From Apostichopus japonicus (lineage: Eukaryota > Echinodermata > Holothuroidea > Aspidochirotida > Stichopodidae): a stretch of 64,000 nt of DNA. Below the pieces are notes generated by a model, which was not told where the DNA came from, ran no database searches, and saw nothing but the letters and a program-made list of their open reading frames with translations. The stretch spans positions 6,803,001-6,867,000 of the forward strand of contig NC_092570.1 in the NCBI RefSeq assembly GCF_037975245.1, given 5' to 3'. Each line of letters opens with the position of its first letter. Within the stretch, counting starts at the first letter, position 1. The position numbers and the translations under genes are program-made. Of this stretch, positions 1 through 14,200 are shown in pieces.

Positions 1-541
1 CGATATCTACGTATTTGGTGAGCATAATTATCACAACATAAGATTGTATTCTGTCTTTGCATTGATCAGAAGAGATACTTTCGTTACATCAGATTGAGAA
101 TTTAGAATATAGGGAGTTTAGGAACCCTGCTCATCCCCACTCACTCACTCACAACCACCCCCCCCCATCCCCCACCCACCCCAATCTCCATCCAAAGCAA
201 AACCAGCTAGAAAATTCAAATACAGATTCTCTTCCACCCCATGATTATGTACTCATTCAGTATGTACCATTTTAGATGTTACATTGAATTTTGCACCAAA
301 CATTCTCTTCTTCTGAGACTGCCAGAGCCTAAATAGATGTTTTAGTATTTGATATGTTGTTAATAAACATTCTGTACTATGATGACATGTATGTGATTTC
401 TAAGTCAATTTAAAAATAGAATAAAGAATAACAATTAGTATACTACTCTCCAAGCCATGCCATTGCTCTTGCGGAGTAATTTCCCAATTTCATCGTCAAC
501 TGTCAAAGTTCTGTCCTGTGATGGTTAACTGTGATCTTGTC
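1..541. other. Intron sequence at left edge, no gene seen
   Basis: AT-rich sequence with a C-rich stretch near 150-180 and no open coding exon that I can support. It belongs to the intron before the first visible VWD exon (1078), because that exon begins in the middle of a VWD domain and its partner exon must lie left of the window. Confidence 0.6.
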
Positions 542-549
542 TCGTAGAT

Positions 550-1040
550 CAGGGGTTCCCTAACTGGGGTGCATGAACCCCCAGGGGGTGCGTGAGTCCA
601 TCCCAGGGGGTTTGTGAGACGTTTCTGAAAGTCAAAACTAGATTACTTTTTGTTGAACTAAAATCTGATATATCATATCATTTAGTAATGTACAAAAGTG
701 GTACCTATCGACAAACTCTTTTCGCGTTCCATTCTCATATGTTGCCAAAGTAGTATCGTACCGTGCATGTGATAAAAACAGGAGCATCTGTCTCATCGTG
801 TGTGATGGGTGATGGATGCGTGATACAATTTGGGATCCGATCTTGAAGTTTCCATATAAATATTTGTTCATCTTTTGTTTTTATTACAATATTACACTAT
901 GGACTTGATCTTTAACGAAGCACTGTTATGCATATTATAGTTTAAGAATGACTCAGATCGTGTCTCGAAAAGTCGGGGGTTCGTGGACAACTCTGACATC
1001 CACAGGGGGTTCGTGGGGGGATAAAGTTAGGGCAACCCTG
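550..1040. mobile_element. hAT-like non-autonomous DNA transposon (MITE), 491 bp
   Basis: The left end reads CAGGGGTTCCCTAACT and the reverse complement of the right end reads CAGGGTTGCCCTAACT. Both ends continue into a GAACCCCC-type block, so the termini are inverted repeats. The element is flanked by a perfect 8-bp direct repeat TCGTAGAT (542-549 and 1041-1048). An 8-bp duplication with CAGGG ends is characteristic of hAT elements. No transposase frame is present, so it is non-autonomous. It sits in an intron and its right end is only 37 bp from the splice acceptor of the exon at 1078. Confidence 0.85.
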
Positions 1041-1077
1041 TCGTAGATGGTACTTTCGACTTTCTGTTTCACTACAG

Positions 1078-4000
1078 TCGCTCACCACCGACTTTGGCCT
1101 TTCAGTCGTCTGGACCGGTAACGATGCAACTAAAATTACCGTTTCCAAGGAGAAATTCTTTGACGTTTCATGCGGCCTCTGTGGAACCTGCAATGATGTC
1201 AAAAGGGACGAGTTCTTATCAATAACAGGAGAACTTGTGAGTATGATTCCAACAGTAGAAGAGACCAAAGATTTTACTGCTTTTCATTAATATTCAATTT
1301 CAAACTGATAAAGTTTGATGTTAATGTCAAATCTACTTAAAGAAACATATGAGAGACTTTTAATTACAGGAAGATGGATCTTAGAAATGAATTATTTTTT
1401 CATTTTTTTTTCTTTTTTTTTTTCACAACAACAACAAAATTACAATATGAAAGGAAATCTTCTATAAAGCCTGAATTGGCATAACAGGGTAGAAGACTCC
1501 CCGGTAAAAGAAGAAAAATGTAATACAAGTTGAATGAGCAGAATGATAGAGATACTTTAAGGAGTAATAACTAGACAGGATATCATTGTCCTAGTTCATA
1601 AAAAAAATTAGCTATACATGTAATTACTTAATATATATAAATATAACATAAAGACAGTATTAGTATGATGTGATGATCTATTTTCTTAAATACTTCTTAG
1701 ATAAACTCAACGACTTTTTGGTCTTTATATTATATATATATATATTAGTCAAAGGACACTTCAGCATGTTGTAACAATTTCAACTACACCAGACATCAAA
1801 TGAACATGAGACAAAAGATCAGCTGCTGAATACTTCATTAATAGGAATAATTACAAACGTATTGTAGGCACTAATTAACCTTTTCTTATACTGTTACATT
1901 GGGAGGTTGGAGGGAGGGGTTATCATGGTTTGTATCTAAAAAGTATGCAATGTGCTAAAAAAAAAAGGGAGAAAATATAGTCAATAAATGAACAATGCTG
2001 GAAGACTGTTTATCATGAAAATGGTCACATTCATCTGCCAGAGGATTTGTCTATATGTTAATTTTACAAAGTTATTTTAGCAAACACATCTATGATAAGG
2101 TCTTCTTTGTATAATGTAGTCCTTGGTACTAGAATCGACTGTAATACTTCAAAGATTTGCAACTGAGAAAACTGAGAACCTTGAGAAAACTTTTATCCTC
2201 TTAATACAGAAGTGTAACAAGTGTTTGAACCAGTTTACATTGGTTTGATTTCAAAGTAGTTTACATTACTGATCAATGAACATATGTTGCACCTAAGCCA
2301 CTTTGATGCAAACATAATTGGTAATTCTGAATAGCATCAGGTATATAGAGAGGTAACAAAATAATGTTCTTGACTTGTAGATGATGTCAAAAAATCCATT
2401 ATGCTATATATTTACAGGTTTTGAAAGCAAATGCATATAAACAAAAAGGAAATTCCTGATTTTGAAATTAAATTACCTCTTTTGTGATGTAGTTCTGCAG
2501 AGTGTTAAATGTAGGTCGAGTGATGAACCAAGACTGCCATTTAGACATTTTTCAATTTTTATTTAATTTTAATAGCTTAGTAATCCAATTGATTTTGGTA
2601 ACTCCTGGAAGACGGGAGACAGGCAGTGTGTAGATACACCTGAAGAGATCGTTTGCCCGGTCGGAGGAGAGGCAGAAACTGAAGCTAAGAATGCCTGTAA
2701 TGCTCTCATTGATCCATTAGGTAAGTAGAAGTATAGCTGTAACACTATCATTGATCCATTAGGTGAGTAGCAGTATGGCTGTAATACTATCATTGATCCA
2801 TTAGGTGAGTAGAAGTATGGCTGTAATGCTATGATTGATCCATTAGGTGAGTAGAAGTATGGCTGTAATGCTATGATTGATCCATTAGGTGAGTAGAAGT
2901 ATGGCTGTAATGCTATGATTGATCCATTAGGTAAGTAGAAGTATAGCTGTAACACTATCATTGATCCATTAGGTGAGTAGAAGTATGGCTGTAATGCTAT
3001 CTTTGATCCATTAGGTGAGTAGAAGTATGGCAGTAATGCTATCTTTGATCCATTAGGTGAGTAGAAGTATGGCTGTAATGCTATCTTTGATCCATTAGGT
3101 GAGTAGAAGTATGGCTGTAATGCTATCATTGATCCATTAGGTGAGTAGAAGTATTAGTAATTATGAATATATTTGATAATTTTCAAGTTGTCTCTTGTTT
3201 TTCTTGAAAGGTGCTCTCGCTGTTTGCCATGACTTTGTGGATCCCACACCATTCTACGATGCCTGCGTCTATGACGTCTGTGCGAGCGAGGAAGGAGAAA
3301 ATTTATGCACTAACATGGATGAATATTCAAAGGCTTGTAGCGATGCGGGCGGTGTGAGTAATTTCTGGTGGAAGGATAGACCGGAGTGTCAACCAGGTAG
3401 GTCATTAGATTTAACCAAAATCACCAGTGTTTACATGGTTACGTATCCTGCCACCCAAATGCAGCTTACCAATATAAAATGTGTTAATGTGTTAACTACT
3501 AGCAGCATTACTGTCACTAGAGAATTTCAGAGATTTCCAAAAAGGAGTATGAAACACAAGCATTTTACATGCAGATGTAGCTACTTTGTTGGTCAAAGAG
3601 AAAACTATTGCATAAGATTTTACTTTCATTTGATTGGAACATGTCATTTCGAGCTAATTTCACCAATATTCTGCAGCATGGTAAATACATGATTAGTTAG
3701 TGTTTGTTTTTAGGAAACGGATTACTTCGACTGGGATGAATCAATTGGGAAGGTTTATGAGAGCAGACCTCCCAGCGGAACCGTTAAAACTGACCTTTAA
3801 AAAACCTTCAGTTAATTTTGTTTGGGAGGTCTGTAAGAGGATTAAAATTGATATTTGTGTTTTTTATTGCTAGCTGAGGTGGGGATGCTGGGAGGGGATG
3901 AGGTAGAGGGACCATTCCGTTTCTAATCGACAAGGGAGTAAATGAAAAAATTCTAAAAGAAAAGTGACCCATTCAAGGACAAAGTAATTCTTCCTAGTAG

Positions 4001-5208
4001 AAACAAATAACAGATGTTTTCCCTGGAGTATTGTCTACTTGGTATCAACAAATCAAATCATTCATGACAAGCCAATCTTGATGTTCACTCTTCAAAGTGA
4101 GTTGTGGATCAAGATGTTGAAATTACTGACAGAGTATGGTAATTGTACTTCACAAGACTACTCATCAGCTCCACAGAATGTGATACTAGTGATGGACAAC
4201 GCCTTTGTATATTACATCTTTCAGAGTGCCCGGATGGATCCATTTACATTCCTAGTTTCCCAGGATGTCCCCCTTCCTGCATTCACCCACAAGGTGACCC
4301 CACATGTCCTGGTTCCCTGCCCGTGTGCCTCTGTCAGTTTCCAGCGCTATACCACGATGGCGAGTGTGTAGAGGACTGCACCGGTTGCCGGTTGGAATCT
4401 GGAGCGTATGTGAAGGTAACCTATTGTTTTACTTTCTATTTCTATTTCTTTTTGTCTTTCTTTTTTATTATTATTATTATTACTTTAAATTTCAAAAGGT
4501 ACCATTTCCTTACTAATATAAAAGTAAATTTAAGTCCACCCCCTTGTGAGGAATAGCTGACAACATTACCAATCCATATGGCTCTTGTCTGTTTTGTTTG
4601 ATCTAAACCTTTATTGTTAACTCTGGAAATCGATATCTTGCACAAAGTGTCACTTCAACACTACAAATTGTAAAAAGAAATACTTATTTTGCTCCAAATG
4701 TGTTAAATTCTTCACAATATGTCGTTAACATACCCTAAGAGAATCAACGATGAAAATGAAGAGAAAATGAGAAGTCTTTTTTTTTTCTTATTCATTTAGT
4801 CCATCTAGGACCTGAATCTACAACCTCTGATACTAACTTCCATTACTTCCAATGCCACACTCTTTATCAACTAAAACGTATAACACTGGTCTAGCATGAT
4901 TGTCTGACCATAATTTGGTGTTTAATCACTTCAGAAATAGTTCCTTTTGTAAAACCAGTTTTTTTTTTTTTTTTTAAGCTTCAGCCTGACCTTTGGGACA
5001 ATTTCATCTGTTGCATCTTTTGTTTTCTTTAAGGATGGCACTGTACAAGTCAATGAAGATTGTACAGAGAGCTGCACTTGTGTTGAAGGAGAATTACAGT
5101 GCGCACCCTTGGAGTGCCACGAGGCGGCAGAATGTGGAGTCAAGGGCGGTGTACAGGGATGTCAGTGCAAGGCGGGCTATACTGGAGACGGATTGACTTG
5201 TGTTGAAG
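1078..5208 (+). CDS. Module 1 (partial): end of VWD, C8, TIL, TILa/EGF-like
   Basis: Exons 1078-1236, 2576-2720, 3211-3396, 4225-4415 and 5034-5208. The first encodes the second half of a VWD domain with the motif CGLCGTCND. The next supplies a Trp-containing linker and the first C8 cysteine. The third is the C8 core ([19 protein letters not shown]). The fourth is a TIL domain starting ECPDGS. The fifth is a TILa/EGF-like unit with [10 protein letters not shown] and YTGDGLTC. The exon for the first half of VWD, including the GDPH-type motif, is left of the window. The donor of the second exon is the founder of an 11-copy 42-bp tandem array. Confidence 0.88.
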
Positions 5209-8200
5209 GTGATCGTTTGTTCCCATCAGTAATTCTATTTTTAGGTGTTTTTCTATTCCTTCCTTTCTGTCTGTTTGAGTTGGTATTTAAGGAAGGCATG
5301 TGTGTGACTTGAGAGGAAAGGTAGTGCAGCATCACCCCCACCCCCACCCAAACCCCACCCCTTTTGCAGCCAAGACATGATTATATGATAGAGATCATGA
5401 CCAACTAATTTCTTAATAGAACTTGTTTTTTTAGGAGATCAACAGTTTAAATCTTGTTCTAGCCCAAAACTTTCTTTGCTGTCATAAAATTTCTTGAAAG
5501 GCTATGAGCTATGATGGTGCAAACCGCCAGGTTAATTTCCGTATCAAAAATCTATTGTAAAAACAATATTTTCTTGCAGATATTATATGCATTAGTTTAA
5601 TTGATTGCTCCAAAGTGTTTGCTTCCATCAGTCAGAATCTAACATCATGAGAGTAGTTAAAGAGAGAATTCTCTAAATATTTTAAATACTTTATGAAATG
5701 CAGATGGTAAGATTAAATTGAGTGACTAGATCACAGCAGGTTAAAGATGAAAAGTTGTCAATGTTATGTGCAGCGTAGATACCAAGTGAGTAAGAGGTGG
5801 GTCGTATGAAAAATTTGCATACTCATAAAGCCATATGTGCATTAAATGTTACATAAGTACATTACAATCTTCCCTAGCTGCCTATAGCAAATACCACCCA
5901 AGTTCCCTGTTTTTGGCCAAAAACAGGGGAGATTGATGATCTACCTGAGCTGGTGATGCTAGCCATTCTGAATGCTCTTCTGCACAAAGTCATGACTAAA
6001 CACACAGTGTACTATTTCAATGGTCAAGCCAAACTTGTCCTTACACACAGGACAGTAGTGCTTGCCATTAGTGCACTTGTGTTTACAATCATATGGTGAC
6101 TGGTCAATGAATTATGTGCACTCATGGATGAGGCCTAATGACAGTATTTGGGTAGTTTATGCTATCAGGTAACAAATTAATAATGCTAAAGTGAATTTGA
6201 GGTGGACTGTTTTTCTATAGGCAGGCTTGACCATCATGTAACTATTTGTCGCATGACAAGAATTTGAAAAAAATTATTCTCATTCCTTTGCTGTTCTTAC
6301 TCAGTAAATTCTTGCTCAGTGAGCTGTTCTTACTCGGTTAGTCACTTTAAGTTGTTCACTGCCTGATTAACGATCTAACAGCATCTGTTTACTCTACAAA
6401 TATTAGGAATTTCAGAGTGAGATAAAAAGAAAGATGGTGTGATAATAAGTTGTTTCAATAACTTGGAGGAGAGAAACCAACATTTCAATTCTCATTTGTT
6501 AAATCAATCTAGCTGCCTGTGAGTGCACTGCCTGGGGTGACCCTCACTACGTCACCTTCGATGGTGCCCGGTACGACTTCCAAGGAGATTGCGAGTACGT
6601 CCTGGTGGAGAGATGTACCGAAGATGAGAATGACCCGATTGAACCCTTCCGGGTCATCGCGAACAATCTCAAGATAAAGCCGACGGACTTGGTATCGTAC
6701 ACAAGAGCGGTGCGTCTTGAAACGAGAGGCAAAACCTACGAGATCCAAGACGATGGCACTGTATTTATTGACGGTATCCAAGAACCCTTACCGTACAAGG
6801 ATGATGTCGTGACCGTACAGCGGCTGTTACCGAACAAAGTAGTAAGTGATCGCCTGATTTATTAAAATGTAATAAATGTTTGGAGCATTCAAAACTTTTT
6901 TACCAGAGGTGACTGAAGATGAACAATTATGAGGAATAGCAAGTTATGACATAACACACCACAGGACTTTCATGGTAATGGTTTGATATTTCCTGTCCAT
7001 TCTATCGCCACGCCACCACTTTTCTATTCTTCCTATTTTAGATTTCTTTTCCTTAACACTTTCCCTATATATATATTTGCCTTATATGTCTCCTCCATAT
7101 ACCCCTCCTCCATATAAACCTTGCCCCCTCCCCCCTTGTGACCGTGTCCTCTTTAGAGACCTTTTTCCTCGTAATCTAGACATGCTTCTTTGCTGTTTAT
7201 CTAGGTGATTGACACCAACTTCCAGCTGTCTATCATGTATAACAGTCCTGCTGGAGTTAAAGTCAAAGCCTTCCACGACACCCACTTAGGAAAGACTTGC
7301 GGTCTGTGCGGTACCTGCAACAAGGATCCCAGTGATGAATTTCAACTACCATCAGGAGATATGGTAAGTATAATGTACACTTTAAAGCGAAACGGTATTG
7401 CCCTAGGTTGTCATAGCAGCCATGCTGGGAACACTTACATTTTGCACATGTGACCCCCCTCCCCCCCCCCCCATTATTCACTCTTCCAGGAATGTAATAA
7501 TTCAAATAAGGACCTTCCCCACCGGCCCACACCCCTCCCTCAAAACAAACAAAGAGAAACATCTTCTAGATAGATCAAATTACCCATTCCCAAAATTCTC
7601 TTCCTACTCTTTGCCTGAAAAGGCCGTGATATTTTGACTGATGTGATCGCACAATGTGACTTTCCTTAAAAAAAAAAAATTAAGCTCTCTAATTAAACCC
7701 ATTCGATTAACTTTTATCAACGTTCAGAATCCAGAAATAGGGCCACGTTGGTCGTAATCCCCTTTGTATACATACACTTGAATAGCGTCGTTCATAAAAT
7801 TTGTTCATGCATTTTCACAAAGGCAACCAACGCTGTCGAATTTGCCAATGCCTGGTCAAATGGTGGTAGAACTTGTATTGAGGATGAAGGTGAGGAACCC
7901 TGTAAAGAAGGCTCAGAAGACAAGACAAATGCCGAAGACAGCTGTAGCGTCTTAACGTCTGTCTCGGGTAAGTCGGATGAAAGTTTCCCTCAATTTAGAG
8001 ACAGATAGATGTATGTATGTTTAGATCCTCCTGCAAGCAGGAACTCGCAATGAAGCCATCATTGGCTCATCAAAGCCGCAAGCTGACCAAAGTCAGTCTC
8101 TTAGATTCATATTTTAACGTCCATGATTATGAATTGTCAATTGTCAACAACTCTGTAACTGGACGACACATATTAATCTTGGAGTGACTCGAACTCGGTA

Positions 8201-11200
8201 CCTTATGCTTGAAAGGCACCGGCGGTAACCACTGAGGTAACACTCCTTAGATGGTATATTCCAGCCCCATCAATTGGCTAGAAACATTCCTTCAGATTAT
8301 TGTTGACCAACTTGTTCATTTATTTATTTCTTTGTAATCTGAGAGACTAAAGTCTTCCATTTTTCATAGACCACTGCATCGACTCAATTCTCTGTTAGTG
8401 TCTTTGGAGGCATCCTCATTAAATTTAAGTAGATAATCTGACAGCGTCTGAGTCATTCAAGCTGATAATCCAGGACCCTATAGTCTAGGGGAGATCAGCA
8501 TCTCATTTTTAAAACAAAGAACCATGGATAGTTGTGAGTTCATTGATGATGTAGTATGTAGTATCACTTACAGTAATGAGATAATATGCTATGGTAACCA
8601 ATCCAGTATGTGTGAACAGAGTGCCAAGCCATTACTTCATGAAGAGGATATCAAAGCAAGGAAAGAATGATCATGTGACACCTGAGCTTTGACCATTTTA
8701 CTTCTTAGTTAGTGTTTTCTTAGGTACTGTTGTAATGACGTAGTGTATGTAATGATATGTCTAGGGCTCTTTTGTATAGTATCTTCGTTACGCTCACCCC
8801 GACACTGAACTTTATCTTTCACAATGGACAGGTCCGTTTGCAGAGTGCCGCGCCATCTTGGATCCCTCTGCCATATTCGACGCTTGTTCAGTGGACGTTT
8901 GTGTCACGACCGACAAAGCCGAAGCCCTCTGCACCAACCTGAGAGTCTACGCTAGGGCCTGTCTAGATACAGGCGGGGATCCTGGAAACTGGTGGGAGAC
9001 TGTCACAGAGTGTGGTAAGGTTTAACTTGTGTCCAAGAAAGTCCAACCAACTTCAACAAAAAACAATAGTTCACCATTCCACAAAATGAAGAAATCTGTT
9101 GAATATGCTCAAAGTTGCACTATGCATGAGCTACCTGGTTAAAATATTAAGAATTAGACAATATTATCATTATTTATTATTATTATTCCATAGATTGCGT
9201 CTCGCATTGTCTAAGAACATATCCTGAGGATATACTGATGTACTTAGAACACTGTCGAGCTAATACTTATAAATGCTGCCATCGTAGCAGCATTTAACGC
9301 ATAAAAATTGACGGTTTTGGTGACATATTTTTTCCTCATTCCTTCTTCGCTTTGCCATCCTTGTGAATGTATGGTTTCTGCTAGCCTGAGACATACTTAT
9401 TTATAGTTTTGTATTTTGCATCTGATTATCTTATGGTTCCTTGATTGTTATATTTATATGTATGTATTTTATATATATATGTATTACATATATGAATGTA
9501 TTGTATGTATGTATCGGTTGAACTCGTACTGTTGTCTCAGAACCAACATTTTCTATTGACACTGTTTTAATATGATCCTTGAGGATCACCCTATGAACTA
9601 AGCTACTTGTGCTTCTGGGTCAGAAGTTAGAACCAGTTTGTCATATTACTCATAATTCTGTTTCCAAACCCAGCATGTTTTATTGACACTGTTAATGGAC
9701 CTTGTCGGTCAGTCTGTTGACCTATGCGTAATCTATTCCAGAACTATTTTGTTCTATGTTCTTTGATCCACGTGGGAAACCATCTTGTCCAATTTGAGAT
9801 ATTTTTATGAACTGTACGGATAAGCCCATAACGAATAACTCCTGCTTATTCCAGAACCACCTTGCCCTGCCGATATGGTGTACGATCCTTGCGGTTCAGC
9901 CTGTCAACCTACGTGTGCCGGAGAGTCAGCTGAAGACTGTAAGTTCCTCTGTGAGGAGGTCTGCGTTTGTCCTGAGGGTCTGATGCTAGATGTAGATAGA
10001 TGTGTACCGGAAGCAGAATGTGGCTGTAAACTACCAACTGGAGGTTATATTCAGGTAGTTATGTCAAACTTCATGCCTCTGACTGGTACCCCATAAGACT
10101 GTACCCTCTCCCCACTGCCCCCCCCCCCCAACATCCTCCTCCACAATCACACACCCATGGTACTTCATATATGAACTGTAAGAAATGAAACAGCACATTT
10201 CTCAAAGTTACGATACAAGATCCAAGGCCACAATTGTTACATTTAGTTTTCTGAGTATTCTTTTTACATGCTTAGAAATTTAACAATCTTCACAAATATC
10301 ATTACAGAGGTTACTTGCTGCTTTTATCGCTTGAAATTTTGGGAAACAAAAATTTCAATGTAACTGTACATTCAGGATGCATTTAATATTTATGTCACTT
10401 TCTTCCTTACCTGTCTCCCCATAAGAATTGCATTCTGTGTATCAGACTAGTGGTATGTTGATGCTGTTAACCATTGGTTGATTGGGAAATGAGAGCATTT
10501 TATATCTCTTTTCATTTAAGAAAAAAAGGTCTGTTGTAATGATATTTTTTCTTCAATCTACAAGGACTTAATCTCTAAATATGAATGGCACATCATTGAT
10601 TTGTATTTGCTTTTAGAAAAACACTGAAGTTTGATTACGTTGCTTGAAGTGACGGTCTGTGAATCCCTGAATCACCTCTATTATAAAGTGCCAAAATTCT
10701 TTGGTTCTGTTTACAGATAAAGTGACAGGTTCTTTGGTTCTTTTTACAGATAAAATGACAAATTCTTTGGTTCTGTTTACAGATAAAGTGACAAATTCTT
10801 TGGTTCTGTTTACAGATAAAGTGACAAATTCTTTGCTTCTGTTTACAGATAAAGTGACAAATTCTTTGGTTCTGTTTACAGATTAAGTGACAAATTATTT
10901 GCTTCTGTTTACAGCAAGGTGAAGAGGTCATGAATGAGGACTGCAGCGAGGTCTGTCGTTGTACGGAGACGGGATTAGATTGTTCAGCCAATACCTGTCC
11001 TAGTAAAGCCACATGTGATGTGAAGAACGGAATCAGGAATTGCTACTGCCCTGACCAATATGTAATGAAAGATGGTACATGTGAAAGAGGTAGGTGTAGG
11101 TTAAATGCAGGTGAAAAGTACCTGTGAATGGTGGAAGATGGTACATGTGAAAGAAGTAGGTGTAGATTAAATGCTGGTGAAAAGTACATGTGAATTGTGG

Positions 11201-14200
11201 AAGATGGTACATGTGAAAGAAGTAGGTGTAGGCTAATTGCAGGTGACCATTACCTGTTACATGGCGAAGGATGGTACATATGGAAAAGTGAAGTGTAGGT
11301 TAAAGGCAAGTGAGTATTACCTGTAAATGGTGAAAGGTGGTATATTTAAAAGAGGCAAGTGTAGGTTAGATGCAGGTGAGCATTAACCTCAACATGGTGA
11401 AGGTTGGTACATGTTTAAAAGTTAGGTTAAATGCAGGTAAACATTACCTGTAAATGGTGAAAAGTGGTACATTTAAAAGAGGTAGATGTAGGTAGGTTAC
11501 AGACTGTGACTCGGTAACCTTTTTTCTTCCTTTTATCTTTATCTTAACTGAAAGTCTTAAAGCTATGCTCGCAATGTTTGCCTTTCATATATTAAAGATT
11601 TTCCAGGATTAAACAGTTTTGGGTGTTTGATATCATTGTGAACATGATGCCAATAATTATATCATACTGTGGAACGATCCATTTGTGCTCCATATCAAGC
11701 TGTAGCCCTTGCCCAGAATCTATAGTAATATGGTTTATTTCACTTACAAAGGTCCTTGCGTGTGTAGCGTGTTTGGCAACCCTCACTTCACAACTTTTGA
11801 CAAGTTGGCCTATGACTTCCACGGGGAATGCGAATACATCCTGGCTCAGAAGTGCGGAGATTCAGAGATATTACCAGACTTTAAGTTGTTCGGTCAACTC
11901 AACAAGAATGCCCCCCGAGACGAGGTCTCGTATCTCCGTTACCTGAGGCTGGAGCTGGACGGCGTCTCGTACGAGATATTCCTCGGAGGCAAAGTCAAAG
12001 TGAACGGACGGAGAGTGTTTTTGCCCTACGTAGACGAGGAGAAGGGGATCACCGTTGGAAATCAAGTCTTTGGATTTACAGTGAGTTTTTTTTTTGCTTT
12101 GTTTCCTGTCTGGTGGCAGAAGTTACATCGGGAGGAAAAACCCTTCCCCGACGTACCCGGGGTGGAAAAAGGGTCCCAAAGGGACTAAACAGGAGCGAAC
12201 TCACCAAAACAGGAGGTAATAAGGCTTCAAGTGAGCTGCGCGAATGCGAAACAAGCATCAAAACCTTCAATGTAGACTTGCAACTGAACAGAGCAAGTCA
12301 CAGGAAAAAAATGACCAGGCCAAGGCACAGGATCTGGCCCGACAGAGCTGGCTAGACTGGCTGCCCTTGGCAGGCTACAGTATAGTTGGTGGTATTTTTG
12401 TTTGTTTGTGAGTTGAGCGCCGATGGTGCGGGAAAATGCATGAGTAATTTGTCCAGAAGGTAAGGAGTTCCCGATGTAGGTAGCCCCACTAATCAAGTGG
12501 GGATAGTTTCATGGATGTGACCCTTTCTGTGATTGGGTCTTTATCATCAGGAGGGGAGTGTTAGAGATTGGAAAAGGCTAGAAGAGTGATAGCTACTTTC
12601 TTTACACTGAAACTTACATTTCTTTGTTAAAATGACTGTTTTATTGTGTTGGATATTTCCCTCCATGGTTGCATGATTTTTCTCTCTATATGATGGTCAA
12701 ATGATACCTGACTAGTTTTATTGATGAAAAATGGATGGGAAAAAAAGTTGTCAGTTGCAGTATTAGTTTATGCAATAAAATGGGTTCATATGATCTTTTA
12801 TATCTTTCGTAATCTGTTGTTCCTCTTTAGACTATCGCTGCTGAATTTGGACTGTTTGTGATGTTTGACAACGTACAAAAGGCCGAGATCCATGTACACG
12901 CCCAACATGCTGGCCAGACATGTGGTATGTGTGGTACATGTACAGAGACACAGTCTGATGAACTAACATTACCTAATGGAGAACTTGTAAGTATTATATG
13001 TATGGTATGGTATGTGTGGTACATGTACAGAGACACAGTCTGATGAACTAACATTACCTAATGGAGAACTTGTAAGTATTATATGTATGGTATGGTATGT
13101 GTGGTACATGTACAGAGACACAGTCTGATGAACTAACAGTACCTAATGGAGAACTTGTAAGTATTATATGTATGGTATGGTATGTGTGGTACATGTACAG
13201 AGACACAGTCTGATGAACTAACATTACCTAATGGAGAACTTGTAAGTATTATATGTATGGTATGGTATGTGTGGTACATGTACAGAAACACAGTCTGATG
13301 AGCTAACATTACCTAATGGAGAACTTGTAAGTATTATATGTATGATATGGTATGTGTGGTACATGTACAGAAACACAGTCTGATGAACTAACATTACCTA
13401 ATGGAGAACTTGTAAGTATTATATGTATGGTATGGTATGTGTGGTACATGTACAGAGACACAGTCTGATGAACTAACATTACCTAATGGAGAACTTGTAA
13501 GTATTATATGTATGGTATGGTATGTGTGGTACATGTACAGAGACACAGTCTGATGAACTAACATTACCTAATGGAGAACTTGTAAGTATTATATGTATGG
13601 TATGGTATGCCCTTACCTAACACGAATATATTCGATAAGTATTCGATAAGTATTCAAAGATTTCCTTAGTATTCAGAAAATCTACCATATAACACACAGT
13701 ACAAAATAAGTATTCGAATACTAATACGAATAACTATAAGCCTTCGTCAGAGCCGAATTATGTAAATGAGTTAAGCATTCGAATACCTGTTAGGTATTCG
13801 AATAGGTATTCGAATAGCTCTTCGAATAGCTATTCGAATAGGTATTCGAGTAGCTTTTGGAATAGCTATTTGAATACTTAGCTCATTTACATATAAGTAT
13901 TCGCTCATTTAAATAATTCGGCTCTGACGAATACTTATAAGTATTCGAATACTTATTCGCTAGTATTCGAATACTTGTATGCTAATTAGTTATGTTATGA
14001 AGGCTTAACAGGTTTCTGAATACTTACTTGAATACTTATTGAATACTTGTATGCTAATTAGTTCCAAGTAAGGAGAGTTAGGAATTTGGCCAGCGTGTTG
14101 TCCTAGCTTCTTGATTAAATCTGCTATTGAAAGTTGAATAACATTCACAAGGAATAAATATCTATTTGAAATGGAGTATTAAGCACAGAATACTAAAACA

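Noticed and set aside
2569-3129. 186-codon minus-strand frame with YFYSPNGS repeats
   Set aside because: It is a product of the 42-bp array, opposite the real exon, with no sign of selection.
10635-11012. Minus-strand frame with [11 protein letters not shown] repeats
   Set aside because: It is made by the 33-bp acceptor array and runs antisense over the true exon 10915-11089.
12113-12355. 80-codon frame that might be the tail of a LINE protein
   Set aside because: No reverse transcriptase or endonuclease motif is visible and the similarity is too vague to call.
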